A stretch of DNA of 64,000 bases, taken from assembly GCF_013282745.1 (NCBI RefSeq), contig NZ_CP054044.1:1612001-1676000 (forward strand). The letters are read 5' to 3'. The position numbers and the translations under genes are program-made. The first letter of the stretch is position 1, and each line of letters opens with the position of its first letter. Below are positions 31,873-41,812 of the stretch, one piece after another. The notes under the pieces were generated by a model, which was not told the DNA's origin, did no database searches, and saw only the letters and a list, made by a program, of their open reading frames with translations. This stretch comes from Yersinia bercovieri ATCC 43970 (lineage in GTDB: Bacteria > Pseudomonadota > Gammaproteobacteria > Enterobacterales > Enterobacteriaceae).

Positions 31873-32343
31873 TCAGCCAACCAGATAGGTCGCGGTTGCA
31901 CTGGCGATATGCATTTGTTGGTCATTATGCAGCTCGACGCGGGCGACAGACACCTTATTGCCACTGCGCAAGATACTGCTGCTGGCGATAAAATGCTCAC
32001 CACGGCCGGGGCGTAAATAGTCGACACGCAGGTCGATAGTGCCCATTTTGGCGAGTTTCATTTGCAGTTGTTCTTGGATCAGCGGTTCATGACGAACCAG
32101 GCTGTTACCAACACAGACTAATCCTGCTGCCACATCCAGTACCGCGGCGATAACCCCACCGTGCAGAATTCGTTGCGCGACATTGCCGACCAGTTTGTCA
32201 CTGTTATCGAATGTGATTTCTGCGTAATCTTGCTCGAAGCGGGTTAATTTCAGCCCTAGCTCACGATTAAAGGGCATGTGATACACGAAAACTTCGCCGA
32301 TCATGCGGCGAGCATCTTCTAACGTTAGTGGTGTTACTGACAT
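31873..32343 (-). CDS. yigI: Hotdog-fold acyl-CoA thioesterase YigI
   Basis: 156-aa PaaI-like thioesterase. E. coli YigI (155 aa) hydrolyses medium/long-chain acyl-CoAs. Visible hotdog motif elements are the Gly-rich [18 protein letters not shown] (about residues 59-76, central helix) and [17 protein letters not shown] in the following strand. The ATG at 32343 is supported by the family N-terminus [18 protein letters not shown]. Confidence 0.9.
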   Translation of the reverse strand: MSVTPLTLEDARRMIGEVFVYHMPFNRELGLKLTRFEQDYAEITFDNSDKLVGNVAQRILHGGVIAAVLDVAAGLVCVGNSLVRHEPLIQEQLQMKLAKMGTIDLRVDYLRPGRGEHFIASSSILRSGNKVSVARVELHNDQQMHIASATATYLVG

Positions 32344-32541
32344 TGCGTTCTATTCTCTCGATATTACCAACGGGTAATAAGACTGTGAGTTAATGAATTG
32401 TTTATTTTATGCTTCTATTTTGTTGTTTTCCAGTCGTTAAATCATAATCTGAAACAATGATAATGCCGAGTAACATTTGTGTGTAGAATGAGCTGTTTTC
32501 ATTATAAATAGAAATAATTCGTAAGATGATGGGGGATGATA

Positions 32542-33420
32542 ATGGGTAGATTTTGGCGGGTATTGATAGGGTTATTACTGGTGCCAACCTTGGTACAGGC
32601 GGAGCCAGCAAAGGTTGAGAGTATTCATGATGCGCCTGCGGTGCGCGGTAGTATTATCGCGGCAATGTTGCAGGATCACGATAACCCGTTTCTGCTGTAT
32701 CCGTATGAAACGAACTATCTGCTATATACCTATACCAGCGATATCAATAAGGATGCGATCAGCTCTTATAATTGGGCTGAAAATGCCAAGAGAGATGAAG
32801 TTAAGTTTCAGCTGAGTTTAGGTTTCCCTATCTGGCGCGGTATTCTCGGCGATAACTCATTACTGGGTGCATCCTATACGCAGCGTTCTTGGTGGCAGGC
32901 GTCGAATAGTGATGAGTCCTCGCCATTCCGTGAAACGAACTATGAACCGCAGTTGTTCCTGGCCTGGGCGACAGATTACGAACTGGCGGGCTGGACCTTC
33001 CGTGAAGTGGAGTTTGGTTATAACCACCAATCCAACGGGAAAGCCGATCCCACCTCACGTAGCTGGGATCGGGTTTACACCCGTGTGATGGCACAGCGTG
33101 GTAATTTGGAAATTGACCTGAAACCTTGGTATCGTCTGCCGGAAAATGATGCCAAAGATGACAACCCAGATATCAATAAATACATGGGTTATTATCGCCT
33201 GAAAGTGGGTTATGCCCTGGGTGACAGCGTGTTCAGTATTGATGGTCACTATAACTGGAATACCGGTTTCGGTGGCGCAGAGATGGGCTGGAGCTACCCT
33301 ATCACCAGCCATGTTCGCTTCTATACGCAAGTGTTCAGCGGTTATGGTGAGTCAATGATCGACTATAACTTTAGGCAAACACGGGTGGGTGTGGGTATCA
33401 TGTTGAACGATGTCCTTTAA
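32542..33420 (+). CDS. pldA: Outer-membrane phospholipase A
   Basis: Calcium-dependent outer-membrane beta-barrel phospholipase A1/A2 that degrades misplaced surface phospholipid. The ATG at 32542, 6 bp after GGGGG, gives 292 aa with a signal peptide (GRFWRVLIGLLLVPTLVQA). An ATG two codons earlier sits directly on that Shine-Dalgarno tract. Catalytic His and Ser are in GYNHQSNG (about residue 160), followed by the conserved Asn region DPTSRSWDR. It ends with a C-terminal beta-strand (VGVGIMLNDVL). It is upstream of recQ, the conserved order. Confidence 0.95.
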   Translation: MGRFWRVLIGLLLVPTLVQAEPAKVESIHDAPAVRGSIIAAMLQDHDNPFLLYPYETNYLLYTYTSDINKDAISSYNWAENAKRDEVKFQLSLGFPIWRGILGDNSLLGASYTQRSWWQASNSDESSPFRETNYEPQLFLAWATDYELAGWTFREVEFGYNHQSNGKADPTSRSWDRVYTRVMAQRGNLEIDLKPWYRLPENDAKDDNPDINKYMGYYRLKVGYALGDSVFSIDGHYNWNTGFGGAEMGWSYPITSHVRFYTQVFSGYGESMIDYNFRQTRVGVGIMLNDVL

Positions 33421-33448
33421 CGTCATCCGGCGTTAGAACAGTTTCAGC

Positions 33449-33472
33449 CACAGGCCGGTTAATCGGCCTGTG
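33449..33472 (+). terminator. Hairpin between pldA and recQ
   Basis: A 9-bp stem CACAGGCCG / CGGCCTGTG with loop GTTAAT, 28 bp after pldA. No U-tract follows, so complete termination is doubtful; it may protect the pldA 3' end. Confidence 0.5.
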
Positions 33473-33496
33473 CAGATCTCATAGTTGGGGAACAGT

Positions 33497-35329
33497 GTGT
33501 CGACCGCAGCAGTGATGAATAGGGAACTACTGGCAGTGCAAGTATTGCGAGATACTTTCGGCTATCAGCAGTTCCGGCCCGGGCAACAGGAAATTATCAA
33601 CGCCACCCTAGAGGGGCAAGACTGTCTGGTCGTGATGCCAACGGGCGGTGGTAAATCCTTGTGTTATCAGATTCCGGCACTGGTGACCGACGGATTGACG
33701 CTGGTGGTATCCCCCTTAATTTCCCTGATGAAAGACCAGGTCGATCAACTGCTGGCCTATGGCGTAGGGGCGGGGTGCTTAAACTCGTCACAGACGCGGG
33801 AACAGCAATTGGCGGTGATGGATGGCTGCCGCAGTGGGCAGATTAAGCTGCTGTATATCGCGCCAGAGCGGCTGGTGATGGAGAGCTTCCTCGACCAACT
33901 GCATCAATGGCGTCCTGCGCTGTTAGCCGTGGATGAAGCACACTGCATCTCCCAATGGGGCCACGACTTCCGCCCGGAATACCGCGCCCTTGGGCAACTC
34001 AAGCAACGATTTCCTCATTTACCGGTAATTGCCCTGACCGCCACGGCTGATGAAGCCACGCGGGGCGATATCGTGCGTTTACTCAATCTGCATCAGCCAC
34101 TGATTCAGGTCAGCAGCTTTGACCGCCCGAATATCCGCTACACCTTGGTGGAGAAGTTCAAACCGCTTGATCAATTGTGGCGTTTTGTCCAAGACCAGCG
34201 CGGCAAAAGTGGCATTATTTACTGCAACAGCCGCGCCAAAGTGGAGGACACCACAGCACGCCTGCAAAGCCGTGGTTTGAGTGTCGCCGCCTACCACGCG
34301 GGGCTGGATAACGAACGGCGGGCGCATGTGCAGGAAGCTTTCCAGCGCGATGACTTGCAGGTGGTGGTTGCCACCGTGGCCTTCGGCATGGGGATTAATA
34401 AGCCCAACGTCCGCTTTGTGGTCCATTTTGACATTCCGCGCACCATCGAATCTTACTATCAGGAGACGGGGCGTGCCGGGCGTGATGGTTTGCCCGCCGA
34501 AGCGGTGCTGCTGTATGACCCGGCTGACATGGCGTGGTTGCGCCGCTGTCTGGAGGAGAAACCAGCGGGTGCGCAGCAAGATATCGAGCGGCATAAATTA
34601 AATGCCATGGGGGCGTTTGCTGAAGCGCAAACCTGCCGTCGTTTAGTGTTGCTCAACTATTTTGGTGAGGGCAAGCAGCAGTCGTGCGGCAACTGCGATA
34701 TCTGTCTCGATCCGCCAAAACGTTACGATGGCTTGGCTGATGCACAAAAAGCCCTCTCCTGTGTTTATCGTGTTGGGCAGCGCTTTGGTCTGGGCTATAT
34801 CGTCGAAGTGCTGCGTGGGGCCAATAACCAGCGCATCCGCGAGTTTGGTCATGATAAACTCTCGGTGTATGGTCTGGGTCGCGAGCAGAGCCACGAACAC
34901 TGGGTCAGTGTATTGCGCCAATTGGTTCATTTGGGGCTATTGAGCCAGAATATTGCCCAGTTCTCGGCCTTACAACTGACCGAGGCCGCGCGCCCGGTAT
35001 TGCGTGCTGAATTGCCGTTACAGCTGGCGGTGCCGCGCATTCAAAGTTTGAAAGTGCGCAGCAGCGCCAATCAAAAATCCTATGGCGGCAATTACGATCG
35101 CAAGTTGTTCGCCAAACTGCGCAAACTGCGCAAATCTATCGCCGACGAAGGCAATATTCCGCCTTATGTGGTGTTTAACGATACTACCTTGCTGGAGATG
35201 GCGGAGCAGATGCCAATTACTGCCAGCGAACTGTTGAGTGTCACTGGTGTGGGGCAACGCAAACTCGAGCGCTTTGGTGCGCCCTTTATGGCGATGATCC
35301 GCGACCATGTGGATAACAACGATGATTAA
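33497..35329 (+). CDS. recQ: ATP-dependent DNA helicase RecQ
   Basis: Superfamily 2 3'-5' helicase in recombination and replication-fork repair. I place the start at the GTG at 33497 (610 aa, family about 609), 6 bp after GGGG; an in-frame TTG four codons earlier is a poorer choice. Motifs are [14 protein letters not shown] (motif 0), Walker A MPTGGGKS (about 49-56), [17 protein letters not shown] and [10 protein letters not shown]. The zinc-binding [11 protein letters not shown] region is near residue 400, and the HRDC domain follows in the last ~80 residues. Confidence 0.96.
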   Translation: MSTAAVMNRELLAVQVLRDTFGYQQFRPGQQEIINATLEGQDCLVVMPTGGGKSLCYQIPALVTDGLTLVVSPLISLMKDQVDQLLAYGVGAGCLNSSQTREQQLAVMDGCRSGQIKLLYIAPERLVMESFLDQLHQWRPALLAVDEAHCISQWGHDFRPEYRALGQLKQRFPHLPVIALTATADEATRGDIVRLLNLHQPLIQVSSFDRPNIRYTLVEKFKPLDQLWRFVQDQRGKSGIIYCNSRAKVEDTTARLQSRGLSVAAYHAGLDNERRAHVQEAFQRDDLQVVVATVAFGMGINKPNVRFVVHFDIPRTIESYYQETGRAGRDGLPAEAVLLYDPADMAWLRRCLEEKPAGAQQDIERHKLNAMGAFAEAQTCRRLVLLNYFGEGKQQSCGNCDICLDPPKRYDGLADAQKALSCVYRVGQRFGLGYIVEVLRGANNQRIREFGHDKLSVYGLGREQSHEHWVSVLRQLVHLGLLSQNIAQFSALQLTEAARPVLRAELPLQLAVPRIQSLKVRSSANQKSYGGNYDRKLFAKLRKLRKSIADEGNIPPYVVFNDTTLLEMAEQMPITASELLSVTGVGQRKLERFGAPFMAMIRDHVDNNDD

Positions 35330-35361
35330 CATACCGTTTCCCCTGTAAAGAGAACACTCTC

Positions 35362-35982
35362 ATGCTAATGCTATTTCTGACGGTTGCACTGGTTCACCTG
35401 GTGGCGCTGATGAGCCCGGGGCCTGACTTCTTTTTTGTCTCACAAACCGCCGCCAGCCGTTCACGTGGTGAAGCGATGAAAGGGGTGATCGGGATCTCCC
35501 TCGGCATTGTTGTCTGGGCGGGAGTGGCACTGATGGGGTTGAACCTGATTTTGCAGAAAATGGCGTGGCTACACCAAGTTATCATGGTCGGTGGCGGCCT
35601 GTATCTGTGCTGGATGGGCTGGCAATTATTGAAATCTGCCCGCGCCAAACGTCATGGGATAGAAGGTGAGGTGCAAGTTGCGTTACCTGCCCGTGGCCGC
35701 ACTTTCCTGCGGGGCTTCCTGACCAATATCTCGAACCCGAAAGCCGTTGTCTATTTCGGCAGTGTGTTCTCACTGTTTGTTGGCGATGATGTGAGCGCCA
35801 GTGTGCGTTGGGGCTTATTTGTGCTGATCGTGGCTGAAACTTTCGTGTGGTTCAGTGTGGTGGCCTGCGTCTTTGCCCTGCCAGTGATGCGCCGTGGTTA
35901 TCAGCGGTTATCCAAATGGATTGATGGTTTGGCGGGCGTCTTGTTCGCCGGATTCGGCATCCACCTGATTTTGTCCCGCTAA
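35362..35982 (+). CDS. rhtC: Threonine efflux protein RhtC
   Basis: LysE/RhtB-family exporter of threonine, six hydrophobic segments in 206 aa, the same length as in E. coli. The family signature is HLVALMSPGPDFFFVSQ (about residues 12-28), and NISNPKAVVYFGSVFSLF is the second conserved block. Preceded by AAGAGAACACTC before the ATG. Convergent with rhtB. Confidence 0.93.
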   Translation: MLMLFLTVALVHLVALMSPGPDFFFVSQTAASRSRGEAMKGVIGISLGIVVWAGVALMGLNLILQKMAWLHQVIMVGGGLYLCWMGWQLLKSARAKRHGIEGEVQVALPARGRTFLRGFLTNISNPKAVVYFGSVFSLFVGDDVSASVRWGLFVLIVAETFVWFSVVACVFALPVMRRGYQRLSKWIDGLAGVLFAGFGIHLILSR

Positions 35983-36000
35983 CCCCATTGGCGAGTGGAG

Positions 36001-36045
36001 TGAGACTCCAACCGACGGTTTATCCCGGTTGGAGCCTCATTTTTT
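36001..36045. terminator. Terminator between convergent rhtC and rhtB
   Basis: TGAGACTCCAACCG (36001-36014) pairs with CGGTTGGAGCCTCA (36026-36039), with one A:C mismatch, followed by T6. Clear terminator for rhtC; the minus-strand side lacks a T run. Confidence 0.8.
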
Positions 36046-36055
36046 GATATCCGCA

Positions 36056-36676
36056 CTACACTTTTCTGGCGGTCGCCAATAGTGCGCCAATTAGCATAAA
36101 TAAGCCACCAAATATTCGGTTCAGCAATTTCATTTGATGGGGTGATCGAATCCAGCCTGCAATGCGTGTGGCGAGGGTGGCGTAACCTATCATCACAATG
36201 ATATCGACAATCACGCTGGTGCTGCCGAGAATCAGGTATTGCGCTACTTGCGGTTGATGTGGCAGCACAAATTGCGGGAACAACGCGGCCAGAAAAACAA
36301 TGCTTTTCGGGTTGGTGAGGTTAACAAATACCGCGCGCTTAAACAGTTTTCGCCGTGGCATGCTGTTGGCCAGCGCATGTAAATCCAGTGCACCGGCCGC
36401 CCGCCACTGCTGGATGCCTAGCCAGATTAAGTAAGCCGCCCCGAGCCATTTTAATATTTCGAATGCTAGCAGCGACTGTGAAATGAGTGCGCCAAGTCCT
36501 ACGCCAACCAATACAATATGAACGGCCAGCCCTAGTTGTAAGCCGCAAATCGAGGCGATAACCCCGCGAGTGCCATGACTGATGGTGGTGCTCATGGTGT
36601 TAATGGCCCCCGATCCTGGGGAGAGACTGAGGATAAGTGTTGTCAGCAGATAGGTTAACCACCAGTCTAAGGTCAT
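36056..36676 (-). CDS. rhtB: Homoserine/homoserine lactone efflux protein RhtB
   Basis: LysE-type amino-acid exporter. The ATG at 36676 gives 206 aa starting [20 protein letters not shown], matching the E. coli start; a TTG two codons upstream is unneeded. Family motifs are [19 protein letters not shown] and [18 protein letters not shown]. Together with rhtC it forms a convergent pair in the conserved recQ-rhtC-rhtB-pldB order. Confidence 0.93.
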   Translation of the reverse strand: MTLDWWLTYLLTTLILSLSPGSGAINTMSTTISHGTRGVIASICGLQLGLAVHIVLVGVGLGALISQSLLAFEILKWLGAAYLIWLGIQQWRAAGALDLHALANSMPRRKLFKRAVFVNLTNPKSIVFLAALFPQFVLPHQPQVAQYLILGSTSVIVDIIVMIGYATLATRIAGWIRSPHQMKLLNRIFGGLFMLIGALLATARKV

Positions 36677-36790
36677 CGGCAAAGTTCCCTGAACGTCTCA
36701 TTTTATGCCACAATACTCCATTGCTAATCGTTGTGCTATGGCTCACATAATCGTAGCTTCGCTCGGCTTAAGGATGCAATCAATCACACT

Positions 36791-36846
36791 ATGCCGTCAG
36801 ATAAATACTATGCCATCAGATAAATACTATGCCGTTAGATAATCAG
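36791..36846 (+). repeat. 19-bp tandem repeat covering the pldB start
   Basis: Units begin at 36791, 36810 and 36829, each starting ATGCC; the first two differ at one base, the third is partial. Each carries an ATG in a different frame. The first two open 10-codon ORFs (MPSDKYYAIR and MPSDKYYAVR), and only the third opens pldB. Confidence 0.85.
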
Positions 36847-37865
36847 ATGCACAATTGGCTCAACCGCGAAGCGCAGTTTGCTGCTTTTGTGAACGGGCCG
36901 TTATTGGATTTCTGGCAACAGCGAGATGAAGATGAGTTTATCGGCGTCGATAACATCCCCATCCGCTATGTCCGCTTTTGCGCGCCGCAACATACTCGCG
37001 TGGTGGTAGTGGTGCCTGGCCGCATTGAAAGCTACATCAAATATCCTGAAGTCGCTTATGATCTGTTCCAGCAGGGCTACGATGTCATCGTGCTGGATCA
37101 TCGCGGACAGGGCCGTTCAGGGCGGTTGCTTGCTGATCATCACCGCGGTCATGTGATCAAATTCGATGATTATATTGCGGATTTTGCGCAGCTAGTGCAG
37201 CGCGAAATAACCAATAGCCATTATCAGCAGCGTTTTGCACTCGCCCACTCCATGGGGGGGCGATTTTGACGCGTTTTCTGGCCCAAGAGCCGACAACCTT
37301 TGATGCTGTGGCTTTATGCGCACCAATGTTTGGTATCCACTTGCCGATGCCAGGTTGGCTGGCGCACCGGATTGTTGATTGGGCCGAGCGGCATCAGAAG
37401 CTGCGGGATTATTACGCGATTGGCACTGGACAGTGGCGGCCACTGCCCTATTTGGTCAATATGCTGACCCACAGCCGCGAGCGCTATCGCCGCTATTTAC
37501 GTCAATACGCCGACACCCCTGAAATTCGGGTCGGCGGGCCAACCTACCATTGGATCCGCGAAAGTCTGCTGGTGGGTGAGCAAATTATCGCGCAAGCAGA
37601 TAAAATTACCACGCCGGTACTGTTGTTACAGGCCAGTGAGGATCGGGTGGTACATAACCCGGCCCATAACACATTTTCTCAGGCAATGACGCTGGCGGGG
37701 CACCCTTGCGAAGGGGGGCAGCCTAAGGTCATTCAAGGCGCACGCCATGAGATCCTGTTCGAGTGGGACACACTGCGTGCCGAGGCGCTAAGCGCCATAT
37801 TGCGTTTTTTTGCGCAGCATCAACCATCAGTCGGCCATGAAGGCCCCGACGCCACCAGAGGTTAG
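36829..37865 (+). pseudogene. pldB: Lysophospholipase L2, frameshifted
   Basis: Alpha/beta hydrolase that degrades lysophospholipids (lysophospholipase L2). The N-terminal part (36829-37269) runs to the nucleophile elbow AHSMGG, then reads RF and stops. The rest (from about 37262 to 37865: TRFLAQEPTTFDAVALCAPM... to ILFEWDTLRAEALSAILRFF) continues in another frame. The break is at a run of seven G (37254-37260) inside the GxSxGG codons. One extra G would restore AHSMGGAILTRFLAQEP and a protein of about 345 aa, the normal length. The rest of the sequence looks undamaged, so the lesion is recent, phase-variable or a sequencing error. Confidence 0.9.
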
Positions 37866-37876
37866 AACATACCGTT

Positions 37877-38686
37877 ATGTATCATGTCGTTGCTTCCGAT
37901 TTAGATGGCACGCTGCTATCACCAGATCACCTTCTGACGCCTTATGCCAAAGAGACACTAAAGTTGCTAACCCAGCGTGATGTGCACTTTGTGTTTGCCA
38001 CTGGCCGTCATCATATCGATGTGGCGCAAATCCGTGACAGTCTGGAGATCAGCGCCTTTATGATCACCTCCAACGGCGCCCGCGTGCATAACACTGAGGG
38101 GGAGCTGATTTTTACCCATAACCTCGATGCGGATATTGCCCGTGATCTGTACAACATTGAACATCACAACCCCGATATTCTGACTAACGTCTATCTGAAC
38201 GATGAGTGGTACATGAACCGCGAAAGCCCAGCGCAGAAAGAGTTTTTCCGCGAATCTGTGTTCAATTATCAGGTGTTTGAACCGGCATTGCTGCCGACCG
38301 AAGGGGTGTGCAAGGTTTACTTTACTTGCGAAGATCATGACAAGTTATTGATTTTGGAAGAGGCTATCAATGCGCGTTGGGGTGATCGCGTGAATGTCAG
38401 TTTCTCCTTCCCGACCTGTTTGGAAGTGATGGGCGGCGGTGTATCTAAAGGCCACGCCCTCGAGCAAGTCGCCAAAATCATCGGCTATTCACTTAAAGAG
38501 TGCATCGCGTTTGGCGATGGCATGAATGATTTGGAGATGCTCTCTATGTCGGGCAAAGGTTGCATCATGCAGGATGCCCACCAGCGCCTGAAAGATATGC
38601 TGCCGAATCTGGAAGTGATTGGTTCGAATGCGGATGATGCGGTGCCACACTATCTGCGCAAGATGTTTTTAGGCACCGATAAGTAA
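37877..38686 (+). CDS. yigL: HAD-family sugar/pyridoxal phosphatase YigL
   Basis: Cof-type HAD phosphatase. The E. coli orthologue acts on pyridoxal phosphate and sugar phosphates and is needed for recovery from glucose-phosphate stress. The 269 aa show DLDGTLLSPDH (about 8-18), TSNGARVHN, GVSKGHALEQV (motif III Lys) and AFGDGMNDLEML (motif IV). It starts 11 bp after the pldB stop, so it may be translated from the pldB transcript; polarity from the pldB frameshift could matter. Confidence 0.93.
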   Translation: MYHVVASDLDGTLLSPDHLLTPYAKETLKLLTQRDVHFVFATGRHHIDVAQIRDSLEISAFMITSNGARVHNTEGELIFTHNLDADIARDLYNIEHHNPDILTNVYLNDEWYMNRESPAQKEFFRESVFNYQVFEPALLPTEGVCKVYFTCEDHDKLLILEEAINARWGDRVNVSFSFPTCLEVMGGGVSKGHALEQVAKIIGYSLKECIAFGDGMNDLEMLSMSGKGCIMQDAHQRLKDMLPNLEVIGSNADDAVPHYLRKMFLGTDK

Positions 38687-38694
38687 CGGCTGAA

Positions 38695-38825
38695 AAATCC
38701 CGATGACTTGATCTGAAACGGTGAGAACGGGCAGAAGAGTAAAGCGTCCGCGCCAAGGATGGCGCGGCTCGAGCCTCCAGGGATGGATTGACGGCGTCTT
38801 TACAATCTGCTTGTTCTCTCCGTCA
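38695..38825. repeat. Short inverted-repeat element, copy B
   Basis: The core 38723-38818 (96 bp) is bounded by GAGAACGGGCAGA..AGTAAAG and CTTTACAATCTGCTTGTTCTC, near-complementary. The central hairpin CCGCGCCA-AGGA-TGGCGCGG is at 38748-38767. About 28 bp to its left (from AAATCCCGATGA) is also shared with copy C. It fills the gap between the convergent ends of yigL and glpQ. Confidence 0.75.
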
Positions 38826-38852
38826 CTCAATAACCTAACTTCTTATTTTAAC

Positions 38853-39959
38853 TTACTGATGCTGCCCCTGCTTTTGCAGGAACTGCACGCCCTTATCTGG
38901 GAAGTCGGTAAACACCCCATCAACCTGCGCCTGGTTGTAGATAATGTCGAACAGCTGATTGACGTCAGTGGCGTATTTAGGCAGTTTATCCGCCCGGATA
39001 GTGAACGGATGAACCATCATGTTATTGGCATGGGCTTCCTTGACCATATCCGTCAACTTGATGTTATTCGGCGTGGAGCTTTCAACAACCAGCATATGGT
39101 AGTCAGGGCCGATACCGTCAGCATACTGCGCCACTTGCTTCATTGCGCCTGGTTTGAACATCCAGTCGTAGCTGTAATTTACCCACTTGCCATCTGGTTT
39201 CTGCTCGTAGGTCTCATTCCAATCGGTATAGGCCACCAACTGAATCAGCTTCAGGTTCATGCCCATCTTCGGTTCCAGCTCATTTCTAATGCGCTTTAAC
39301 TCATTCGCATCAAAGCATTGCAGATAAACATTATCGGCTTTGCTGGTGTAACCATACTGCTTCAACACTTCCAGCACCTTGGTGGAGATATCTTTGCCCT
39401 CCTGCTTATGGAACCACGGTGCTTTGATTTCAGGATAAATACCGATGTTCTTACCGGTCGAATGATTCAGCCCCTGAACAAATTCAATCTCTTCCTGGAA
39501 GGTGTGCACGCGGAAGTCAGATTTGCCCATCGGGAAACGGCCCGGATAGCTCTGCACCTTTTTACCATTCTTATCAATATCAAAACCTTCGGTAAATTTC
39601 AGTGACTTGATTTCCGGCAGTGTAAAATCAATGGCGTAATAGCGGCCATCTTTGCGTGCGCGATCAGGGAAACGATCAGCGACATCTGTCACCCGATCCA
39701 GATAATGGTCATGCAGCACCACCAACTCATTATCTTTGGTCATCACTAAATCTTGCTCAAGATAATCAGCGCCTTGCGCATAAGCCATGGCTTTAGCGGG
39801 CAGGGAGTGCTCAGGTAAATAGCCACTGGCACCCCGATGCGCGATAACGACTTTGTCTGCTGATTTATCTTTGGCTAATGGTTCCGCCGCTTGCACCTGA
39901 CCTGCTATTGAAGATGCCAGAATAATACTCGCCAACACGGTTTTGATGTGGGTTTGCAT
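38853..39959 (-). CDS. glpQ: Periplasmic glycerophosphodiester phosphodiesterase
   Basis: Hydrolyses periplasmic glycerophosphodiesters to sn-glycerol-3-phosphate for GlpT. The ATG at 39959, after GGAGC, gives 368 aa with a signal peptide (MQTHIKTVLASIILASSIAG, cleaved after VQAA). The frame continues upstream but the extension has no signal-peptide logic. GDPD motif residues are in IAHRGASGYLPEHSL, LEQDLVMTKDNELVVLHDHYLDR and GIYPEIKAP. It lies downstream of glpT in the same minus-strand operon (glpTQ). Confidence 0.95.
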   Translation of the reverse strand: MQTHIKTVLASIILASSIAGQVQAAEPLAKDKSADKVVIAHRGASGYLPEHSLPAKAMAYAQGADYLEQDLVMTKDNELVVLHDHYLDRVTDVADRFPDRARKDGRYYAIDFTLPEIKSLKFTEGFDIDKNGKKVQSYPGRFPMGKSDFRVHTFQEEIEFVQGLNHSTGKNIGIYPEIKAPWFHKQEGKDISTKVLEVLKQYGYTSKADNVYLQCFDANELKRIRNELEPKMGMNLKLIQLVAYTDWNETYEQKPDGKWVNYSYDWMFKPGAMKQVAQYADGIGPDYHMLVVESSTPNNIKLTDMVKEAHANNMMVHPFTIRADKLPKYATDVNQLFDIIYNQAQVDGVFTDFPDKGVQFLQKQGQHQ

Positions 39960-40085
39960 TGATAGTGCTCCATCTTGAAATCTATTGGGTATAGGTTCTA
40001 GGGGGTAAAAAAAGGCCGTGACGCTATCTAATCCATAAATAACGGCACAGCCTGTCATCATCTTAACTCACTGAACTATCAGAAC

Positions 40086-41441
40086 TTATAGGTCCTGCTT
40101 TCTCGCCAGCTCTTCGTGATGCTTTTTCTCGCTAAACATTACGACGATCAGTAACACCACGGCCAGAATGCTGCCGCCGATCATGACCATAAAGCCGCCA
40201 TCCCAACCGAAGAAGTCAACGGTGTAGCCGACGATGGCACTTGCTGCGACCGAACCGCCCAGATAACCGAACAGGCCAGTGAAGCCCGCCGCCGTCCCTG
40301 CCGCTTTTTTCGGTGCTAATTCAAGGGCATGTAAACCAATCAGCATCACCGGGCCATAGATCAGGAAGCCGATGGTGATCATACAGGCCATATCGATGCC
40401 CGGATTACCGACCGGGTTCAGCCAGTAAATGATGGTCGCGATAGTCACCAGTGTCATAAAGAACACGCCAGTTGCACCACGATTGCCTTTAAACACTTTG
40501 TCGGACATCCAACCGCACAGCAGCGTCCCTGGAATACCAGCGTATTCATACAGGAAATATGCCCATGACGATTTATCCAGCGCGAAGTGCTTCACTTCTT
40601 TCAGGTAGGTGGGTGACCAGTCGAGGATGCCGTAACGCAGCAAATAGACAAAAACGTTAGCAATCGCGATGTACCACAACAGTTTGTTGGGCAAGATGTA
40701 CTGCATGAAGATCTGCTTAGCTGTCAGCTCCTCTTCCGCTTCTTTACTGTAATCGTCCGGATAGTCGTTTTTGTACTCTTCAATCGGTGGCAAGCCCACG
40801 GATTGAGGGGTATCGCGCATCAGACCAAAGACAATCAATGCCACCAAAATGGCACCGAACGCCGGCATATAGAGTGCCGCTTTCCAGTCGTTAAACCACG
40901 CCATCCCTAGCAGGAACAGCAATGGCGGCAAACCACCACCCACGTTATGGGCGCAGTTCCAGACCGACACAATACTGCCGCGCTCTTTCTTCGACCACCA
41001 GTGCACCATGGTTCGGCCACATGGCGGCCAACCCATACCCTGGAACCAGCCGCACAAGAACAGCAGCACAAACATCACGGCAATGCTGGAGGTTGCCCAA
41101 GGCACGAAGCCCATAAACAGCATCACGGCGGCGGAGAGAATCAAACCGGCGGAGAGGAATACCCGCGGATTCGAGCGGTCAGAGACCGACCCCATGATGA
41201 ATTTTGAGAAACCATAGGCGATAGAAATACCGGATAGTGCGAAACCTAGATCCCCGCGCGAGAACCCCTGTTCGATCAAATACGGCATGGCCAAAGTAAA
41301 GTTTTTACGCACGAGATAGTAGGCGGCATAACCGAAGAAAATGCCCATGAATATTTGCCAGCGTAAGCGGCGGTAAGTTGGATCGACCTGGTCTGTGGGA
41401 AGCCGTGCCACATGTGGCGCGGGCTTGAAAATACTCAACAT
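40086..41441 (-). CDS. glpT: Glycerol-3-phosphate:phosphate antiporter
   Basis: Major facilitator superfamily antiporter (OPA family) with twelve spans. It imports glycerol-3-phosphate in exchange for phosphate and also takes up fosfomycin. The 451 aa match the E. coli 452. [20 protein letters not shown] carries the substrate-binding region near residues 24-45, and the family signature [20 protein letters not shown] is at about 135-155. It is the first gene of glpTQ, divergent from glpABC. Confidence 0.96.
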   Translation of the reverse strand: MLSIFKPAPHVARLPTDQVDPTYRRLRWQIFMGIFFGYAAYYLVRKNFTLAMPYLIEQGFSRGDLGFALSGISIAYGFSKFIMGSVSDRSNPRVFLSAGLILSAAVMLFMGFVPWATSSIAVMFVLLFLCGWFQGMGWPPCGRTMVHWWSKKERGSIVSVWNCAHNVGGGLPPLLFLLGMAWFNDWKAALYMPAFGAILVALIVFGLMRDTPQSVGLPPIEEYKNDYPDDYSKEAEEELTAKQIFMQYILPNKLLWYIAIANVFVYLLRYGILDWSPTYLKEVKHFALDKSSWAYFLYEYAGIPGTLLCGWMSDKVFKGNRGATGVFFMTLVTIATIIYWLNPVGNPGIDMACMITIGFLIYGPVMLIGLHALELAPKKAAGTAAGFTGLFGYLGGSVAASAIVGYTVDFFGWDGGFMVMIGGSILAVVLLIVVMFSEKKHHEELARKQDL

Positions 41442-41521
41442 GAGTGCCTCCGATGGCTTTTTTGTTGTTTTTTACCCCGGTATTTCAACCCGGTGGTTAA
41501 ACGGCGTACATGCTCTCGTTT

Positions 41522-41539
41522 ATGTTCTATAACGAACGC
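41522..41539. promoter_or_regulatory. GlpR-type operator in the glpT-glpA region
   Basis: ATGTTC-TATAAC-GAACGC resembles known GlpR operators (GTTC/GAAC half-sites 6 bp apart), about 80 bp upstream of glpT. Assigned by consensus recall only. Confidence 0.5.
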
Positions 41540-41660
41540 CATGCTAGATAAATTCACTCTGTTTATCTGTGAGTGATGGCGCATTTGTTACACTTATATG
41601 AAAGCAGGGGCAATTTTGAGCGATTGGTTAACATTTTGAAACCAGTAATGAGAAATTCCC

Positions 41661-41676
41661 TGTGACTTTGATCACA
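41661..41676. promoter_or_regulatory. CRP site between glpT and glpA
   Basis: TGTGACTTTGATCACA is a perfect TGTGA-N6-TCACA match. It is placed to activate one or both divergent glp operons under carbon limitation. Confidence 0.85.
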
Positions 41677-41700
41677 ATCATGGTTTTAAAGCACCATAAT

Positions 41701-41730
41701 AGTTTCGTTTTTAGTTCGTTTTTGTTCCTT
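41701..41730. promoter_or_regulatory. Phased TTCG half-sites (putative GlpR cluster) upstream of glpA
   Basis: TTTCG, GTTCG and GTTCC recur at about 10-11-bp spacing (41703, 41714, 41724), similar to GlpR half-sites. Together with the CRP site it forms the only recognisable content of the 371-bp glpT-glpA gap. Confidence 0.4.
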
Positions 41731-41812
41731 ATCAAACAATATCCATAAAGAGTGTGGCTCAATAGACGCATAATTAGCCGCCAGGCGGCTGTCTGATAAT
41801 GCGGGGTCTTTC

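Noticed and set aside
37266..37865. Second half of pldB as an independent gene starting at TTG 37266
   Set aside because: It begins in the middle of the hydrolase fold with no ribosome-binding site and continues the same protein family without gap.
39960..40061. 34-residue N-terminal extension of GlpQ
   Set aside because: It would place residues before the signal peptide; the ATG at 39959 has GGAGC upstream and fits the family.
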